The position numbers and the translations under genes were made by a program. Shown here in pieces: positions 1-11,815 of a stretch of 64,000 nucleotides of DNA. This stretch comes from Phragmites australis. Lineage: Eukaryota > Streptophyta > Magnoliopsida > Poales > Poaceae. The stretch lies in NCBI RefSeq assembly GCF_958298935.1, contig NC_084943.1, positions 12,269,001 through 12,333,000 on the forward strand. The letters run 5' to 3'. The first letter of the stretch is position 1. Each line of letters begins with the position of its first letter. The notes under the pieces were generated by a model. That model was not told the origin of the DNA, made no database searches, and was given only the letters and a program-made list of their open reading frames with translations.

Positions 1-760
1 ATCGAGCAATATTTTATTACCCTCTTCATGAGTGTTGCACTTCATCAAGATTTCGTTACTCCACTTTCGATAGAGTGTGCCGTCTACCAAAACGTGAGCT
101 TGGATTTACTAGCAATTTTCTCTGTAGGTGCATCATCATCATGAATGTCTCAACCCTCGAGATAGGCTTGGTATGGAGTCATCCAAATCAGGTTGCATTA
201 GAGTAGTCCAACATCCATGTCTGCGAGTTCTGCCTCGCTGACCTGACCAGACTGCTCATCGGGTTGGGTAGCATCTGTTCACTGAACTATTAGGACAGAT
301 GGCTTAAGGAGTTTCTCAATGAACCCCTATGGGTACTGGTGCTTGAGAAGAAGTGAGTCTATCAAGTTCATCTGCACCAGAGTTATCACTCCTTCTAATA
401 TGCATCACTTCTAGCCCTTCAAACTTTTGCTCGAGCTTTCGTACCTCGAGTAAGTAAGCCACCATGTTGTCGTCCAAGCACTGGTACTCCTTTTGAACTT
501 GGTTTACGACTAGCTGTGAGTCCCCTTTTACAAGAAGTTATTTAATCCCAAGCAATGCAGCTATGCGGAGCTCGTTTACCAGTCCTTCATATTCTGCAAC
601 ATTATTAGAGGCTTTAAAGTCTAACTGAACAAATACCTGAGTTTATCGCCCATTAGAGATTTGAGCACAATGCCAACCCCCAAGCCCTGAAGCATGAGCG
701 ATCCATCAAAATAGAGCATCCAGTGATCTTCAACCATGTTTGGCCTTTTTCCTCAATGCT
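1..760 (-). pseudogene. Second RNase H-like (archaeal-type) domain and spacer, Tat copy 1
   Basis: No long open frame survives, but minus-strand translation gives pieces that match the better preserved copy at 62154-62660. One piece comes from the complement of about 360-540 and covers the region with the self-versus-foreign strand contact motif (NQVQKEYQCSD in copy 2). In the Tat lineage this domain follows the ordinary RNase H and precedes integrase. Multiple in-frame stops are seen. The call rests on homology to the other copy plus knowledge of Tat architecture. Confidence 0.6.
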
Positions 761-1243
761 TGTCCATTCGGCAATGAAATCTGCTAACACTCCGGATTTC
801 ACGCTTGTGCGTGGTGCATAGCTTACATCGAACTCATTTTGTTCGACCGCTCATTGCACGATTCATCCAGTAGCTTCCCGATTGTGTATTACATCCTTCA
901 GGGGATACATCGTTAAGACCGTGATCCTATGCGCTTGGAAGTAGTGCTGTAATTTCTAGAAAGACATCAAGACTGCATATATCAGCTTCTGTACTTGCGG
1001 GTATCATAGCTTAGCATTGCATAGAACCTCGTTCACGTAATAAACAGGTTTTTGGACCTTGGCCTTTTTCTCGGGGCATTCCCATTCGACCGCCAGTACC
1101 GTGCTTATAACTTGTGGGGTAGCTGCAATATACAAAAAGAGCTCTTCTTTCTCGTTAGGCAGTATAAGAATCAATGGGGAAGATAAGTACCTTTTTAAGT
1201 CTTGGAAGGCGCATTCTGCTTCCTCTATCTACTCGAATCGGTC
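761..1243 (-). pseudogene. RNase H domain, Tat copy 1
   Basis: Minus-strand translation directly after the RT frame contains Gypsy RNase H pieces: a core fragment near 1010-1150 and the tail ADFIAEWTS near 780. The domain would degrade the RNA strand of the RNA/DNA hybrid during reverse transcription. Several in-frame stops break it, including one just after the RT reading frame at about 1244. The homologous segment in copy 2 is 62807-63218. Confidence 0.65.
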
Positions 1244-2030
1244 TTATTTCTTCAACAACGTGAAGAAAGGCATTCCTCGCTCGCCCATCCTAGAAATGAA
1301 CTGACTAAGAGCAGCAATGAAACCTGCCAGGTTTTGAACCTCCTTCAGTGTTTGAGGTGACCGAATTTGGTCAAGAGCCTTAATTTTGCGTGGGTTGGCC
1401 TCAATGCTGCGACTTGGCACCAGGAAGTCGAGAAGCTTGCCAGACGGCACACCAAACGTGCACTTTTCGAGGTTGAGCATCATGCGATACTTCCTGAGGT
1501 TGTCAAATGTTTCTGTGAGATCATCAACCAATGCGTTTCTTGTTTCCAACTTCACTACAACATCATCGACGTAAGTTTCTACATTGCATCCGATTTGGGG
1601 TTGTAGACAGTTTTGAATACACCTTTGATATGTAGCACCAGCATTTTTTAAACCGAAAGGCATCTTTACATAACAAAATACACCAAAGGGAGTAGTAAAA
1701 GCTGGTTTCTCCTCATCCTCTAATCCCATGCTAATTTGGTGATACCTTGAATAGGCATCTGGAAAACATAGCAATTCGCAGTCTGCCGTAGAGTCGACGA
1801 TCTGGTCAATGCGCGGGAGGGGAAAAAGATCATCGGGGCAAGCTTTGTTGAGGTCGATGGAGCCGATGCACATTCTCCATCTGCTATTAGCCTTCTTGAC
1901 GAGGATAGGATTTGCGAGCCACGTAGGATGACGCACTTCTCGAATGAAGCACGCCTTTAGGAGTTTATCGACCTCCTCCTGGATGGCCCACTTCCTATCT
2001 TCCACAAATCATTGCTACTTCTGCACCATA
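1244..2030 (-). pseudogene. Reverse transcriptase domain, Tat copy 1
   Basis: The longest surviving frame, 253 codons from 2005 to 1244, covers most of a Gypsy RT. Visible motifs are the LPRIDQIVD block (about residue 63), the first catalytic Asp in FPDAYSRYHQI (about 81-91), MPFGLKNAGATYQR (about 115-127) and the active-site YVDD (145-148). Two substitutions stand out: FMDAYSGYHQI is usual, but here Met is Pro and Gly is Arg. The Met at 2005 is internal, since homology continues upstream to about 2030 through a stop. The enzyme would copy element RNA into DNA in the virus-like particle. Within the whole element it is a relic. Confidence 0.85.
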
Positions 2031-2860
2031 GGTTTGGCTCCAGGTTTAACAGCTAGTTGATGCTCGATCACCTCCCTAGGGACCCCGGGCATATCGGATG
2101 GTTGCCATGCGAACACGTCTTTGTTTGCCTGAAGGAAGGTGACGAGCTCGAGTTCCTATTTGGGGTTAAGATTGGCCCCAATCTTAACCGTCTTGGATGG
2201 TTTAGACGGGTTGAGGGGCACTACCTTGATGCAACTACCAGTCTTCTTATTGTTGACGCCATTGTTGATCTTGCCTTTGGCGTCGTCGGACTCAGAAGTG
2301 CTAGCAAGACTTACAAGCCTGGAGTTTTTGGCCTCGACGATACCTTGGTGCCTTTGACACTTAGAAGTTGTGTCCTTGGGGGTGATAGCCACTCGACCGA
2401 AGTGTTCAACCATATCCTAGCTTTTCTTATCACATTTGACCGCTGCGCGCTGATCCTCTTTAACTATAATGGCCCACTTAGGACTCGGGATCTTGAGCAT
2501 TTGGTAAGCATAGTGACCCACCACCATGAACTTGCCCAGCATTGAGTGGCCTAGAATTACATTGTACGGCATCTTGAAGTCCGCAACATCAAAGGTCAGC
2601 TTTTCTGTTGGAAGTTGTCGAGCATGCCAAACGTGACCAGTAGCTCGATCCGGTCGAGAGGCATGGTCGATGAGTTGGGAGTTATGTCGTGCAAAGACTC
2701 GACTCCTGTTTTAAACTCTGATATCTGAATTCCCATCTTGTCCAAGGTTTTGGAGAAAATGAGGTTGAGTGAACTACCACCATCGACCAGAGTTCTGGAA
2801 CTTTGATATTGAGTATCATTGGCTGAACCACGACCGGGTATCGACCAGGATGTGGTATCG
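2031..2860 (-). pseudogene. Aspartic protease region, Tat copy 1
   Basis: Minus-strand translation shows the retroviral-type protease signature VDGGSSLNLI at about 2763-2794. The downstream Tat-type protease segment is near 2400-2620 (YNVILGH, MLGKFMVV, YQMLKIP). The domain would cleave the Gag-Pol polyprotein. At least two frameshifts separate the signature from the downstream block. An open 85-codon piece (2413-2156) continues the linker toward RT. Confidence 0.7.
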
Positions 2861-3990
2861 CGACTGGATGATCAGTTTGACCAAAGGTGATCGATTGTTT
2901 TGACCACCTGAGATACCGAGTGGACCTAGTTTGGGCCAAGTTTACTTCTCGCTCGACCACCTTGTACTGCCTCATGGAACTAAGGCTCGCTGCCCTCAAT
3001 GTTTGACTTAGACTGCTTATTTCCACGCTCAGTGTTCACCTTGATCTTTTCATCAAGCTTCTTCTTGAACACATAGCACTCATTGAAGTCGTGTTGGTTG
3101 CTCTGATGGATGGGACACCACTTTCCGCCACCTCGACTGAGGCCTTTGTTGTCCCCAGAGTTACGCGATTTGTTCCTATCGACCGCATCTATTGTCGTAT
3201 CGGGTCCCTTATGCTTGTCACTAGGTTTGGTTTTCTTTCCTCCACTCTTCGAGGACTCGGGTTTCTCCTTACTAGATTGAAGGTTTTTAGCGCGCACCTG
3301 CGCTTCTGCTCATTTTGCGCACTTGTTGGCTAACTTGAAAAGTTCTTTGACTGTACGGATCTTCCGAGTAGCCATCTTTCCACAGAAATCTGTGTCCTGA
3401 ATAACTCGTTTGAAGGCGATTATTACCGACTCATCGAAGATGTCCAGGATCGTGTTACGCTTGTCACTGAACCAACGGATAAAATCTCGAAGAGATTCAT
3501 TGTCGCCTTAGTGTAGCTGCTGGAGATCGTTCTCCGTTCCTAGGAGCTCAAATGTGCCTTCAAAATTAGCTATGAACTGAGCCTTAAGTCTTGGCCATGA
3601 ACTAATTGAGTTGGGCGGCAAGTTTAGCAACCAGGACCTTATGGGTCCATCAAGGGCGGTTAACAGGTAATTGGCCATTACTCAATTTTCACCACCTGCT
3701 ACTCGAATAATAGTGGTGTGGATCTGCAACCACTCATTGGGATTGATTTTCCCGTCATATTTCTGGATCGGGCCCGCTTTGAACTTCTCAGGCCATTGAA
3801 TTGACTGAAGTTCATGTATGAAAGCCTCACAGCCTCCGTCGAACTCATCAGGAGGAGGTGGTGGGGACTGTCACACCTGCCTCTTCGAGGAGGGGAGTCA
3901 TATCGACCATCCCGTCCTGTAGATTTGTTTTCATAGTAGTGGCAATCATCTTCACTGTAGTTTTCGATCACCGTCCGTAGATCATGCCGA
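2861..3990 (-). pseudogene. Gag core and zinc knuckle, Tat copy 1
   Basis: Translating the complement of 3990-2861 gives a plant retrotransposon Gag: a block with KINPNEWLQIHT and the conserved WLLNLPPNSI segment (about 3600-3800), then a basic linker rich in Lys and Ser. A variant zinc knuckle, C-x2-H-x4-H-x4-C (C, H, H, C within WCPIHQSNQHDFNEC), lies near 3075-3120. Gag would form the particle and bind element RNA. The region is split by a frameshift near 3870 and several stops, so only short frames (3971-3699, 3297-2980, 3026-2682) remain open. Confidence 0.75.
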
Positions 3991-4839
3991 TTGCGAGGAA
4001 TACATTCCTCAGGTCTTCCTAATTTCTGCGCCTATGGACAGGGCAGCTACTGTTTGGCCCACATTGTCGTGTTTGGGCTCAACCACCTGAGCTTCCCATC
4101 TGAGATTCCCCTACTTCAGAGTGTTCCTACCTGTGGCACCTCGAGCCGGGACCGTACCGACTGGGGGGCCTGGAATTGCTGGGATTATTTGCTTGAGCAA
4201 CTTGGATCTGAGCTGCATCGAGTAGGGTCTTGACTTGATTAACCATAGGAGTTAGCGGATTCGCCAGATCTAACTCTGGAAGGGATCGAAGGATCAGATG
4301 CGCTCCTCGTATGTTAGCATCTGGAGTATTGAACACGTCGTTACTAAGGCTCAGTGGTGGTCGAGCCGATGAGGCTTCATGGTGACTGTTCGGAGGGAGC
4401 TTCTCCCTTGAGCCGTGAGTCGTCACGGGCAAAGGCGTACCCACCAGAAGTCACCAGGAGAGGCTAGGAGGCATCTGTTCTCCCGTGGTCCGCTGGTGAA
4501 GAGTCATGTTGGGTATACACAAGGCTCCAGCTGCGGATGTTTCTGGTGGTAACTCACCGGATCTTTAGGAATTTCCATGCCATGGTCGACTATGGCCTCT
4601 GGATCTATCTCCATTGGGTCAGACGACGGGGGATCGTTGCTTCTAGCCATATGCACAAATAGATCTGTTCGGCTGCTCTGGCTAGCGTTAGAAGCACCGT
4701 CGCCACCCTCATCGCTGTCTGTGCCCATGCAGTGGAGAACATTAGGCTCCGTGGGATCCCACTCGAGATGTCCCACCTCACTGGATTCGAGGGTACCGGT
4801 ATAGATCAGTCCACCTTGGCCGTCCCAACGAAAAACCAT
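3991..4839 (-). pseudogene. Gag N-terminal region, Tat copy 1
   Basis: Two minus-strand open pieces, 4839-4504 (111 codons) and 4444-4127 (105 codons), lie between the primer-binding site and the Gag core in different frames. They are acidic and Ser/Pro-rich and I do not recognise a domain. Their position and co-orientation with the downstream Gag core suggest the poorly conserved N-terminal part of the polyprotein. The Met at 4839 is the first ATG after the leader in this frame. Confidence 0.5.
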
Positions 4840-4980
4840 GGTTCCTTAGATGATCTTTGAGTCAACGAGAGAGGACTCGAAGCTGTCTATCGTCGACTCG
4901 AAGTGGTTGTAGAAGCCGTTGTCGGAGAATTCGACATAAACGTGAGCCCGAGATATGATTAATCCTGCAAAGTAGAAGAA

Positions 4981-5000
4981 GACCTCTACCTGGTGCGCCA
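4981..5000 (-). other. Primer-binding site, Tat copy 1
   Basis: Two bases inside the LTR end, the minus strand reads TGGCGCACCAGGTAGAGG. The TGG start and its position fit a tRNA primer-binding site for minus-strand DNA synthesis. It is not the initiator-Met type (TGGTATCAGAG) used by other elements in this window. I do not assign the tRNA. Confidence 0.75.
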
Positions 5001-5002
5001 AC

Positions 5003-5531
5003 TGTCGAAGATTAGTTCCTGATAATGTGTTCGTAAATTGACTGGGTACCTTTGTGTGCAGGAATTAATCATGAGACGAGACAATCGATGTATACAGGTT
5101 CGGGCCTCCGATTGGAGTAATACTCTACGTCCTGTGGGGGTGTTGCTGTCATATATTGATGATCTCAAGTACAAGCAATGGGGCTAAATCTATTACAGAG
5201 AGTATATCAGATCTGATCTAACCTAAAGCTAAAGTCACCAAATATCTTGTCTACTAGGGTCTTGATGTTTGCCTCAAGTTCCCTCTTCCTCCTGCCCCCA
5301 GCCTTTTTGGCTTATATAGGGGTGAGACACCGATTCCTATCCAGCCGTAGTCGATAGGGAGTTAGGTAACCAATCGAAACCTTCCTGATATGTACTTCCT
5401 TGATTCCGGGTGTATCAGGTACCACTGATTCGGTTTCGTGATATCTAAAACTTCTTAATATGTGCTGTATATAGCCTGTTCGTATATGATATATTTTTTA
5501 TACGTATATATCCATAGTTATATATTTGACA
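5003..5531 (-). repeat. 5' LTR of Tat copy 1 (529 bp)
   Basis: On the plus strand the segment runs from TGTCGAAG to ATTTGACA, giving the inverted TGTC...GACA ends of an LTR, and it abuts the primer-binding site. The minus strand carries a TATA box about 210 bp from the outer end. The partner LTR is outside the window. Confidence 0.85.
5312..5320 (-). promoter_or_regulatory. LTR TATA box, Tat copy 1
   Basis: The minus strand reads CCTATATAAGCC inside the LTR, a standard plant TATA box position for starting element transcription leftward. Confidence 0.6.
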
Positions 5532-6984
5532 GTGATGAAAATGAGGGTGGCGGAGTTTTGGAAAAATAATGGCATGCTCGTCATGTATTTCAATAGTAGG
5601 AGATCGACGGGTGGAGATGGCGAGTCAATGCCACGAGTAGCATGCTAGCCATGGTGCGGAGCAGGGCAGAGCAAAGATGGGCTGTGGGCACGCGTGCTAC
5701 GTGCCGTGGCGGAGGAAATTTTTGCTCAGGGCGTGGTGTCACCATGGCGGCGTCGAGTGAGTGAGAGAGAAAAGGGAGACGAGAGGTGCGAAGGATACGG
5801 GAATGTGCCACTGTACGGGAAGGGCCACGCCCACATCGGGCCATTGCTGCTGAGGCGGGCTCGGCCTGTTGCTGTGCTATGGGATTTCGTATTCAAATTT
5901 TCATCTGAAATAATATGTGATGGAATTCTAATGGATTTGTTCTCTGCCCAAACATGCTTCGAAAGTTCTGGAAAAACTTTAAAATCCCTAAAAGGACTCC
6001 ACTGCAAACTAATCATAATTTTACTGATTACAAGTGCTAAACTACACTGAATCACTGAACAAAATTTGTATTAACAACGTTCAATAGCAACTTGCTTTGG
6101 GTTCAGTAAATCGCAATTCTTTGTTCAGTAATAATTATTGGTCGTAGAATATTATTGTATACCTTAGGTATAGAATAACGCTATGGTTTTATTGATTATA
6201 TATCTTGTGCAATAATGGTAAAGAAGTATCTGAAAAACATGAAATACATTTTTTTACAAGTATCCAGGAATGCTACAAAAATCCAGAATCTATATGAACT
6301 GAAGTTTAGCACATATTTGAACAAGGATTAGACTTTGGGCTATTACACATGTAAACCTCACAGGATATTTTATTTGAAGGTTTGTATGTGAAGCTAGGAA
6401 GCGAATTGCTCCGGTAAAGCATATCTGAAACTTACATATTGCGAATTCAAATGATATTGTGGGTTTTACCGCCACATCAGACGAAAAGGCATAATAAGTT
6501 GTTTGCATTCGTTTTAAAAACTATAAGTTGTTTGCATGATCAAGGACTGAAGTAGAACTAAGATACAGATTTGGGACCACGGTGCAATTTTCTCTATCTC
6601 TGACCAAGAATTTGATTCATTTGCCAATGGCTTGCATATTGAATAACCGACAATAAGGCCTATACAAATGATATACTATAAATCTACTTTGCGAATTAGT
6701 CACGTCATCAAGAAAAGCTCGCCGTTGGATCCACCCTGGTCTACTCTAAAGTAGACACATCATCCCTATACAAGTGGTCCCACTATCTGGTATCACTACA
6801 CTAAATCTTCCTTTTGAATTAGCCACTTCATTAGCCACATGCTACGTTTTCCTCCCCGGCGTCAGTTGCAGCGGTGGTCTCTATCTAATATGCATTTGAT
6901 TCTTCACCGACCACCATTTAGTTGTATTCCATTGGTCCTCTAATCGGCCTCACCTCGCCCTTTTATCAATGTAGATTGCTATTT
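5532..6984. other. Unassigned DNA between the Tat LTR and the LINE 3' end
   Basis: I see no convincing coding region. The short frames on both strands (5590-6055) lie in a GC-rich patch and lack recognisable domains. A diverged direct similarity of about 35 bp occurs at 6672-6706 and 6797-6832. The rest is AT-rich. It may be a very old element or intergenic DNA. Confidence 0.4.
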
Positions 6985-8391
6985 GACTTTTTTTGGAAAA
7001 TGAGCTTTATTACCTCTTATTATCATATCAAGATGATACAACTGCATAAGAGTTTATCCCGACCTCTGTATAATAAAGATGTACATATCCACAATTAAAG
7101 AAACAACAACCCAGAATATGTGACACAAAATAAGGGAAAGTCTAACAAGATGGAAACACATCCCCTCAACTATGGTTATTCTTTTTAGGTTTGGATTTAG
7201 AGTCTAGACTGCCATCCAAATAGGGTAAAGAGCTCCCTAGCTGCATGCTCCAATCTCATACATGCTATAGTAACCATCTCACGATATTCCTGTCGATGTA
7301 GTACAGACCACAAAATGGAGCCAATGTACAAATAAAAATAACTTGTAGAGGATAAACAAAATTTCTCTTGTTAAATACAATGTCATTCCTACATAGCTAT
7401 ATGGACCAACAAAATGCGTATGTTACTGCTAGTATATAGCCTTTCAAGATTTTACTAACATCTCGGAGCCAATTCCAAACCAATTCCTAGACATATGTTG
7501 TACACTTCATGGTTGATAAAGATTCGATACTACATGGACAATTAGTCATGCAGAACCTGCGAAATGACAAGATGTGCTTAATTGTCTTAGATTTATGACA
7601 GAAGTAGCACTTATGAAAACTGGGCTATTGTCTTTTTCTTAGGTTATCCTTTGTTAATAGAACACCATTGTGTAAATACCAAATGAATGTTTTAATATTA
7701 ATGGTAGTTTTAATTTATACATTTGACTTCTTTAAATTGGTTCACCCCTCTGCACAAGGGACCTGTACAATGAGCTAACTGTGAATCTTCCAGTTCGATT
7801 TAAGCTCCATTTGAACTCATCTCAGTACCCAGACAAGGTGATGTTGGTGAGATGTGTCGTCAATTCACTCCACGCGACCAACATCGGGCCCGTTAGGTCC
7901 CGCACGATTGAAACATTGGTGGGGGAATGACTCCATCGTCTTGGATGCCGAGGTTTGTTTGTTTTGGATGATGTTATATAGTTATGGGACTTGGACTCTC
8001 TGTTGCGAGTTGCATAACCAAATGTCCTCTCAAAATCTAATTTCAGAGTTGTCCTTTATATTAAAAGTACCATATCGGAATATGATACTTTTTACATTCA
8101 TTAATCCGGTGCAGAAGTGCGAGTCACCTGGTTTTTCTTCGACTTGTGAAAGTGGTTTTAACCCCATATATTTATTTCTTAGGAGTTCTTGCCAAGTTTC
8201 ATCCTCAGTCAGTACATTGTATAGCTATTTACATAGGAGAGAGGTATTTTGGATATCAATGTTCTTTAACCCAAATCCACCCATGTCTTTGGGTTTACAC
8301 ATGGCTTTCATTTCACCAGACGATACTTCATTTTGTGACTATCGCTTTGCTAATAGAATCATAAACGAAATAATCGATCTTTTTAGGACCC
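6985..8391 (-). pseudogene. LINE ORF2 C-terminal part and 3' UTR
   Basis: Minus-strand translation gives the L1 segment after RT: PKDMGGFG near 8280, an FWEDIWL block near 7950, then IKTFIWYLHNGVLLTKDNL near 7640-7700 and a Cys-rich FHKCYFCHK stretch near 7570. In plant L1 elements this order is RT thumb, linker and terminal zinc-binding region. The apparent plus-strand frame 7854-8417 is a shadow of it. Below about 7500 I see only AT-rich 3' UTR. Frameshifts and stops are frequent. Confidence 0.75.
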
Positions 8392-9985
8392 TGATGGGCA
8401 TTTGCTTAATCTTCTGAAAGGTAATATGATAAGTCGATTGGTGGAGCTTCAACGTTGATGACCCAAAAGCTTCGAACAGAACAGATCAAGAACCATCGCA
8501 ACAACTATACCACTACTCCGTGGTTATCAACCATGCCAAGACGTGATTGATCTCGCCAAGAAGACTTTTCCTACAAACGAATCGAGAACACAAGTAAGAA
8601 CAAGTAGAAACAATCTGAATATTGCTAATTACCAATTAAGTACTAGAGTTGGGGTTCAACAAACCGATAAATGGTGAAACTGTCTAAAACAGAATAATCT
8701 AAGCTAAACCCAAGCCTAAACTACGATGAATACTATGTATATATAGGAGGGATGTGAGGAGATCGACCTCGGGTTGTGCAACCATGGAAAGAGGTGTACC
8801 CAACCTGGACTCCAACTCCGACACGATTACAAGACCCAACAGGGTCCAAAATGGTAGTGCAGCACATATTTCTTTGGCTCTGAATAAACTATAAGGAATA
8901 TTTGGTCGAGCTCATATCCATTGGAAAAGGCTCCTCGTAAGCTTTCTAGAATGTCCAATATTGCCTAAAATAGACTTCTTATGAGAGAATTATGCCCATT
9001 TTACTGATGCACTGTCTAGAGACTCGACCACGACCTAGTTGGGTCTCATCAGTCGTGGTCGTGGTCGTAGTCGAGTCGCAGGACAACTCGTTAGTAAAAC
9101 GGGTACAACTTTCTCATACGAATTCCATTTTAGGCAATCGTGGATATTCTGGAAAGCATACGACGAGCCCTTTCCGGTGGATATAAGCTCGACCAAATAT
9201 TCTTTATAGTGTAGTTAGAGTCAAAGGAATAAGGTACTGCACCACCGTTTTGGACCTAGTTAGGTCTTGTAATCGTGTTGGGGACAGAGTCGCATGCCTC
9301 TTTCCATGGTTGCACAACCCTAGGTTGACCTCCTCATGTCCCTCCTATATATACAGAGTAGCCATCATAGTTTAGACTCAGATTTAGCTTAGATTATTCT
9401 GTTTTAGATAGTTTTACCGTTTATCGGTTTGTTGCATCCCAACTCGAGTACTTTATTGGTAATTAGCAATATTCAGATTGCATCTACCTGTTCCTGCTTA
9501 TGTTTTCAATTCACTTGAAGGAAAAGCCTTCTTGGCGAGGTCAACTACATCTTTGCACGGTTGATAACCACAGAGTAGTGGTGTAATAGTTGCGAAGGTT
9601 CTCGATCTATTCTATTCAGAGCCTTTGGATCATTAACGTTGAAGCTTCACCAATCAACTTATTATATTACCTTTCGGAAGATTGGGCAAACGTGCATCAA
9701 CAACTTCGGCCACGACCACGACTAGAGCTCAGCCTCGAGTCCGAGTAGACTTGGCCTTCGAGGGTTGATGTCCGAGTAAGATTTTGGTGCTTCTCCCACG
9801 TTCCTAAGCAATAAAACATCATAAGAATTTAGTATAGTAGTAATCCATCTAAGGAAACATGAACAGCAAGGAACAAGTTCACCTGGTGGTCTAATTGTCG
9901 TGCACGTGCTTTTGTAATTGAACTTTGTATGATTTGAGGATTATTGGCGGTATTGATCGTATCCGAAGGAGCCATGGACTCATCA
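8392..9985 (-). repeat. 3' LTR of CRM copy 1, containing an inverted partial LTR
   Basis: Plus-strand 8392-9034 matches the left 640 bp of the 5' LTR. Then 9052-9698 is the same LTR segment in reverse complement, after a 17-base spacer (9035-9051) between CGACCACGAC and GTCGTGGTCG. From about 9709 to 9985 the normal orientation resumes and completes the LTR at ACTCATCA. The arms (643 and 647 bp) match at roughly 85 percent by eye. The polypurine tract on the minus strand lies at 9986-10003. Confidence 0.8.
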
Positions 9986-11325
9986 TCCTCGCCTCTTGGA
10001 TTGTAGTCGTCCTCAACTCAAGATCTTCTTCTTCTCCCAAGTAGGGCTTCAGATCTTGGTGGTGGAGTGTACTGACCTCTGTTTGACCATCAGTTTGGGA
10101 TGACACGTAGTAGAAAACAGCAGCTTCATCCCCATTTTATTCCAAAGTGATCTCCAAAAGTGACTCAAAACTTTGTGTCACGATCCGATTTCCCTGAAAA
10201 ACAAATCAGCTATGTTTGTAGCATCATCACTCTTGTGATAAGGTATAAAGAGTACCATTTTAGAGAATTGATCCACAACTATAAATATGCTATCCATTCC
10301 CCTCATTGTCCTAGGCAGTCCTAAAATAAAATCCATAGAAATATTCTCCTATGGTGCACTAGGAACAGGAAGAGGCACATAAAGACCATGTGGATTTAAA
10401 CGAGACTTAGCTTTGTTACAAGTGGTACAACATAAAACGTAGCACTCGACATCACATCTCATCTTTGTCCAAAAGAGTCGATGACTAACACATCTTCAGT
10501 CTTCTTTGCTCCAAAATGTTCCATTAATCCTCCTCCATGCGTGTTTTGTAACAACAAAAGACGAACAGAGCTAGCTGGAATGCATAGCTTGTTAGCACAA
10601 TAGAGCAATCCTTCATTCAGCACATACTTATTCCATGTCTTCTCTTATTTACAATGTTCAAGCACTCCTTTAAAGTCTAAATCAGCAGTATATAAATCCT
10701 TAATGATCTCTAAACCAAAAATCTTATGATCAAGTTGTGATAACATGGTATAACGCCTAGAAAGCGCATCAGCAATCACATTGTCCTTTCCTTTCGTATG
10801 TTTTATGATATATGGAAATGACTCAATAAATTCTATCCATTTAGCATGTCGTTTATTCAGTTTAGCTTGACTTCTAATATGTTTTAGTGATTCATGATCA
10901 GAATGTATAACAAATTATTTGGGCCATAGATAATATTGCCAAAATTCAAGCACACGAACTAAAGCATATGATTCTTTATCATAAGTGGAATAATTCAAAC
11001 TTGGCCAACTTAATTTCTCGCTGAAATAAGCAACATGTTTACCTTCTTGAATTAGCACACCTCCCCAATTTCAATCCTACTAGCATCAGATTCTAGTTCA
11101 AAGGTCTTACCAAAATCAGGGAGTTGGAGCAATGGAGCATGGGAGAGCTTCTCTTTCAACAACTTGAATGCTTGTTCTTGTGCAGGTCCCTATTTGAAAA
11201 CTACTCCTTTCTTTGTCAACTCATTTAATGGGGGTAGCAATGGTGTGAAAATCTCATACAAATCGTCGATACAAAGCCGCAAGACTATGAAAGCTTCTTA
11301 CTTGTGTAACAGTCTCAAGCGTTGG
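9986..11325 (-). pseudogene. RNase H and deleted integrase, CRM copy 1
   Basis: Read on the minus strand, the RNase H end (ADALSRRYTMLSQLD near 10740) is followed by the integrase zinc-binding start (LMEHFG near 10520) and the beginning of the catalytic core. The frame 10106-9891 then joins the core motif SQTDGQTEV directly to the C-terminal [10 protein letters not shown]. The distal core, the GPY/F module and most of the C-terminal domain are therefore lost by an internal deletion. Many stops interrupt the rest. Integrase would insert element DNA; this one cannot. Confidence 0.75.
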
Positions 11326-11815
11326 CTAGCTCTTTATGGCTTTGATTTTTGCTTCATCCACCTCTATTCCCTGTGGAGTAACAATATAGCCAAGATAAGA
11401 GATTAGATCCATGCAAAAGGTGCACTTTTCAAGGTTACAGAACAAACGTGCATCTCTCAAGGCGTTAAAAATAGCACGTAAGTGATCAAAGTGTAGTTCA
11501 TATGACTTGCTGTAAATCAAGATGTCATCAAAGTAAACCACCACAAATATCCCAATGAAAGCATGTAAAACTTCGTTCATCAATCGCACGAAAGTATTAG
11601 GTGAATTAGTTAACCCAAAAGGCATTACTAACCACTCATATAAACCAAACTTAGTTTTAAAAGCAGTCTTCCATTTATCTCCAAGTTTCATTCTAATCTG
11701 GTGGTATCCACTTCGCAAGTCAATTTTAGTGAAAATTATAGAACCACTCAACTCATCAAGCATATCATCTAACCTAGGGATAGGGTGATGATATATTATA
11801 GTAATATTATTGTGG
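11326..11815 (-). pseudogene. Reverse transcriptase core, CRM copy 1
   Basis: The open frame 12075-11326 (249 codons) starts inside a minisatellite; its true RT part begins near residue 90 (NNITI). Motifs present are [10 protein letters not shown] (about 118-127), MPFGLTNSP (151-159), the active site YFDD (181-184) and LEKCTF. The N-terminal part of RT expected before NNITI is missing, as are protease and gag. The catalytic residues I can see are intact, so the fragment looks younger or better kept than its neighbours. The starting Met is not biological. Confidence 0.85.

Larger units (their letters stand above)
1..5531 (-). mobile_element. Ty3/Gypsy Tat-lineage element, copy 1 (5' part; continues off the left edge)
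   Basis: Decayed LTR retrotransposon read right to left: 5' LTR (5003-5531), primer-binding site, gag, protease, RT, RNase H, then a second RNase H-like domain up to the window edge. The domain order with a duplicated RNase H region is typical of the Tat lineage. Positions 1 to about 1166 align by eye with 62089-63217, so a second copy of the same family lies at the far end of the window. Stops and frameshifts interrupt every domain, so the copy cannot make its own proteins. Integrase and the 3' LTR lie outside the window. The five bases right of the LTR, GTGAT, are the expected target-site copy, but its partner cannot be seen. Confidence 0.85.

Noticed and set aside
2057..2545. 162-codon plus-strand frame over the Tat protease
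   Set aside because: Shadow of the minus-strand protease and linker.
5590..6055. Opposed frames of 84-118 codons
   Set aside because: Mutually overlapping in a GC-rich patch, no recognisable motif, no promoter or splice support.
7854..8417. 187-codon plus-strand frame
   Set aside because: Antisense shadow of the LINE C-terminal region; it also crosses the CRM insertion point.
8392..9698. Long hairpin as a microRNA precursor or cruciform locus
   Set aside because: The arms are diverged LTR sequence of about 640 bp; the LTR origin explains the structure.
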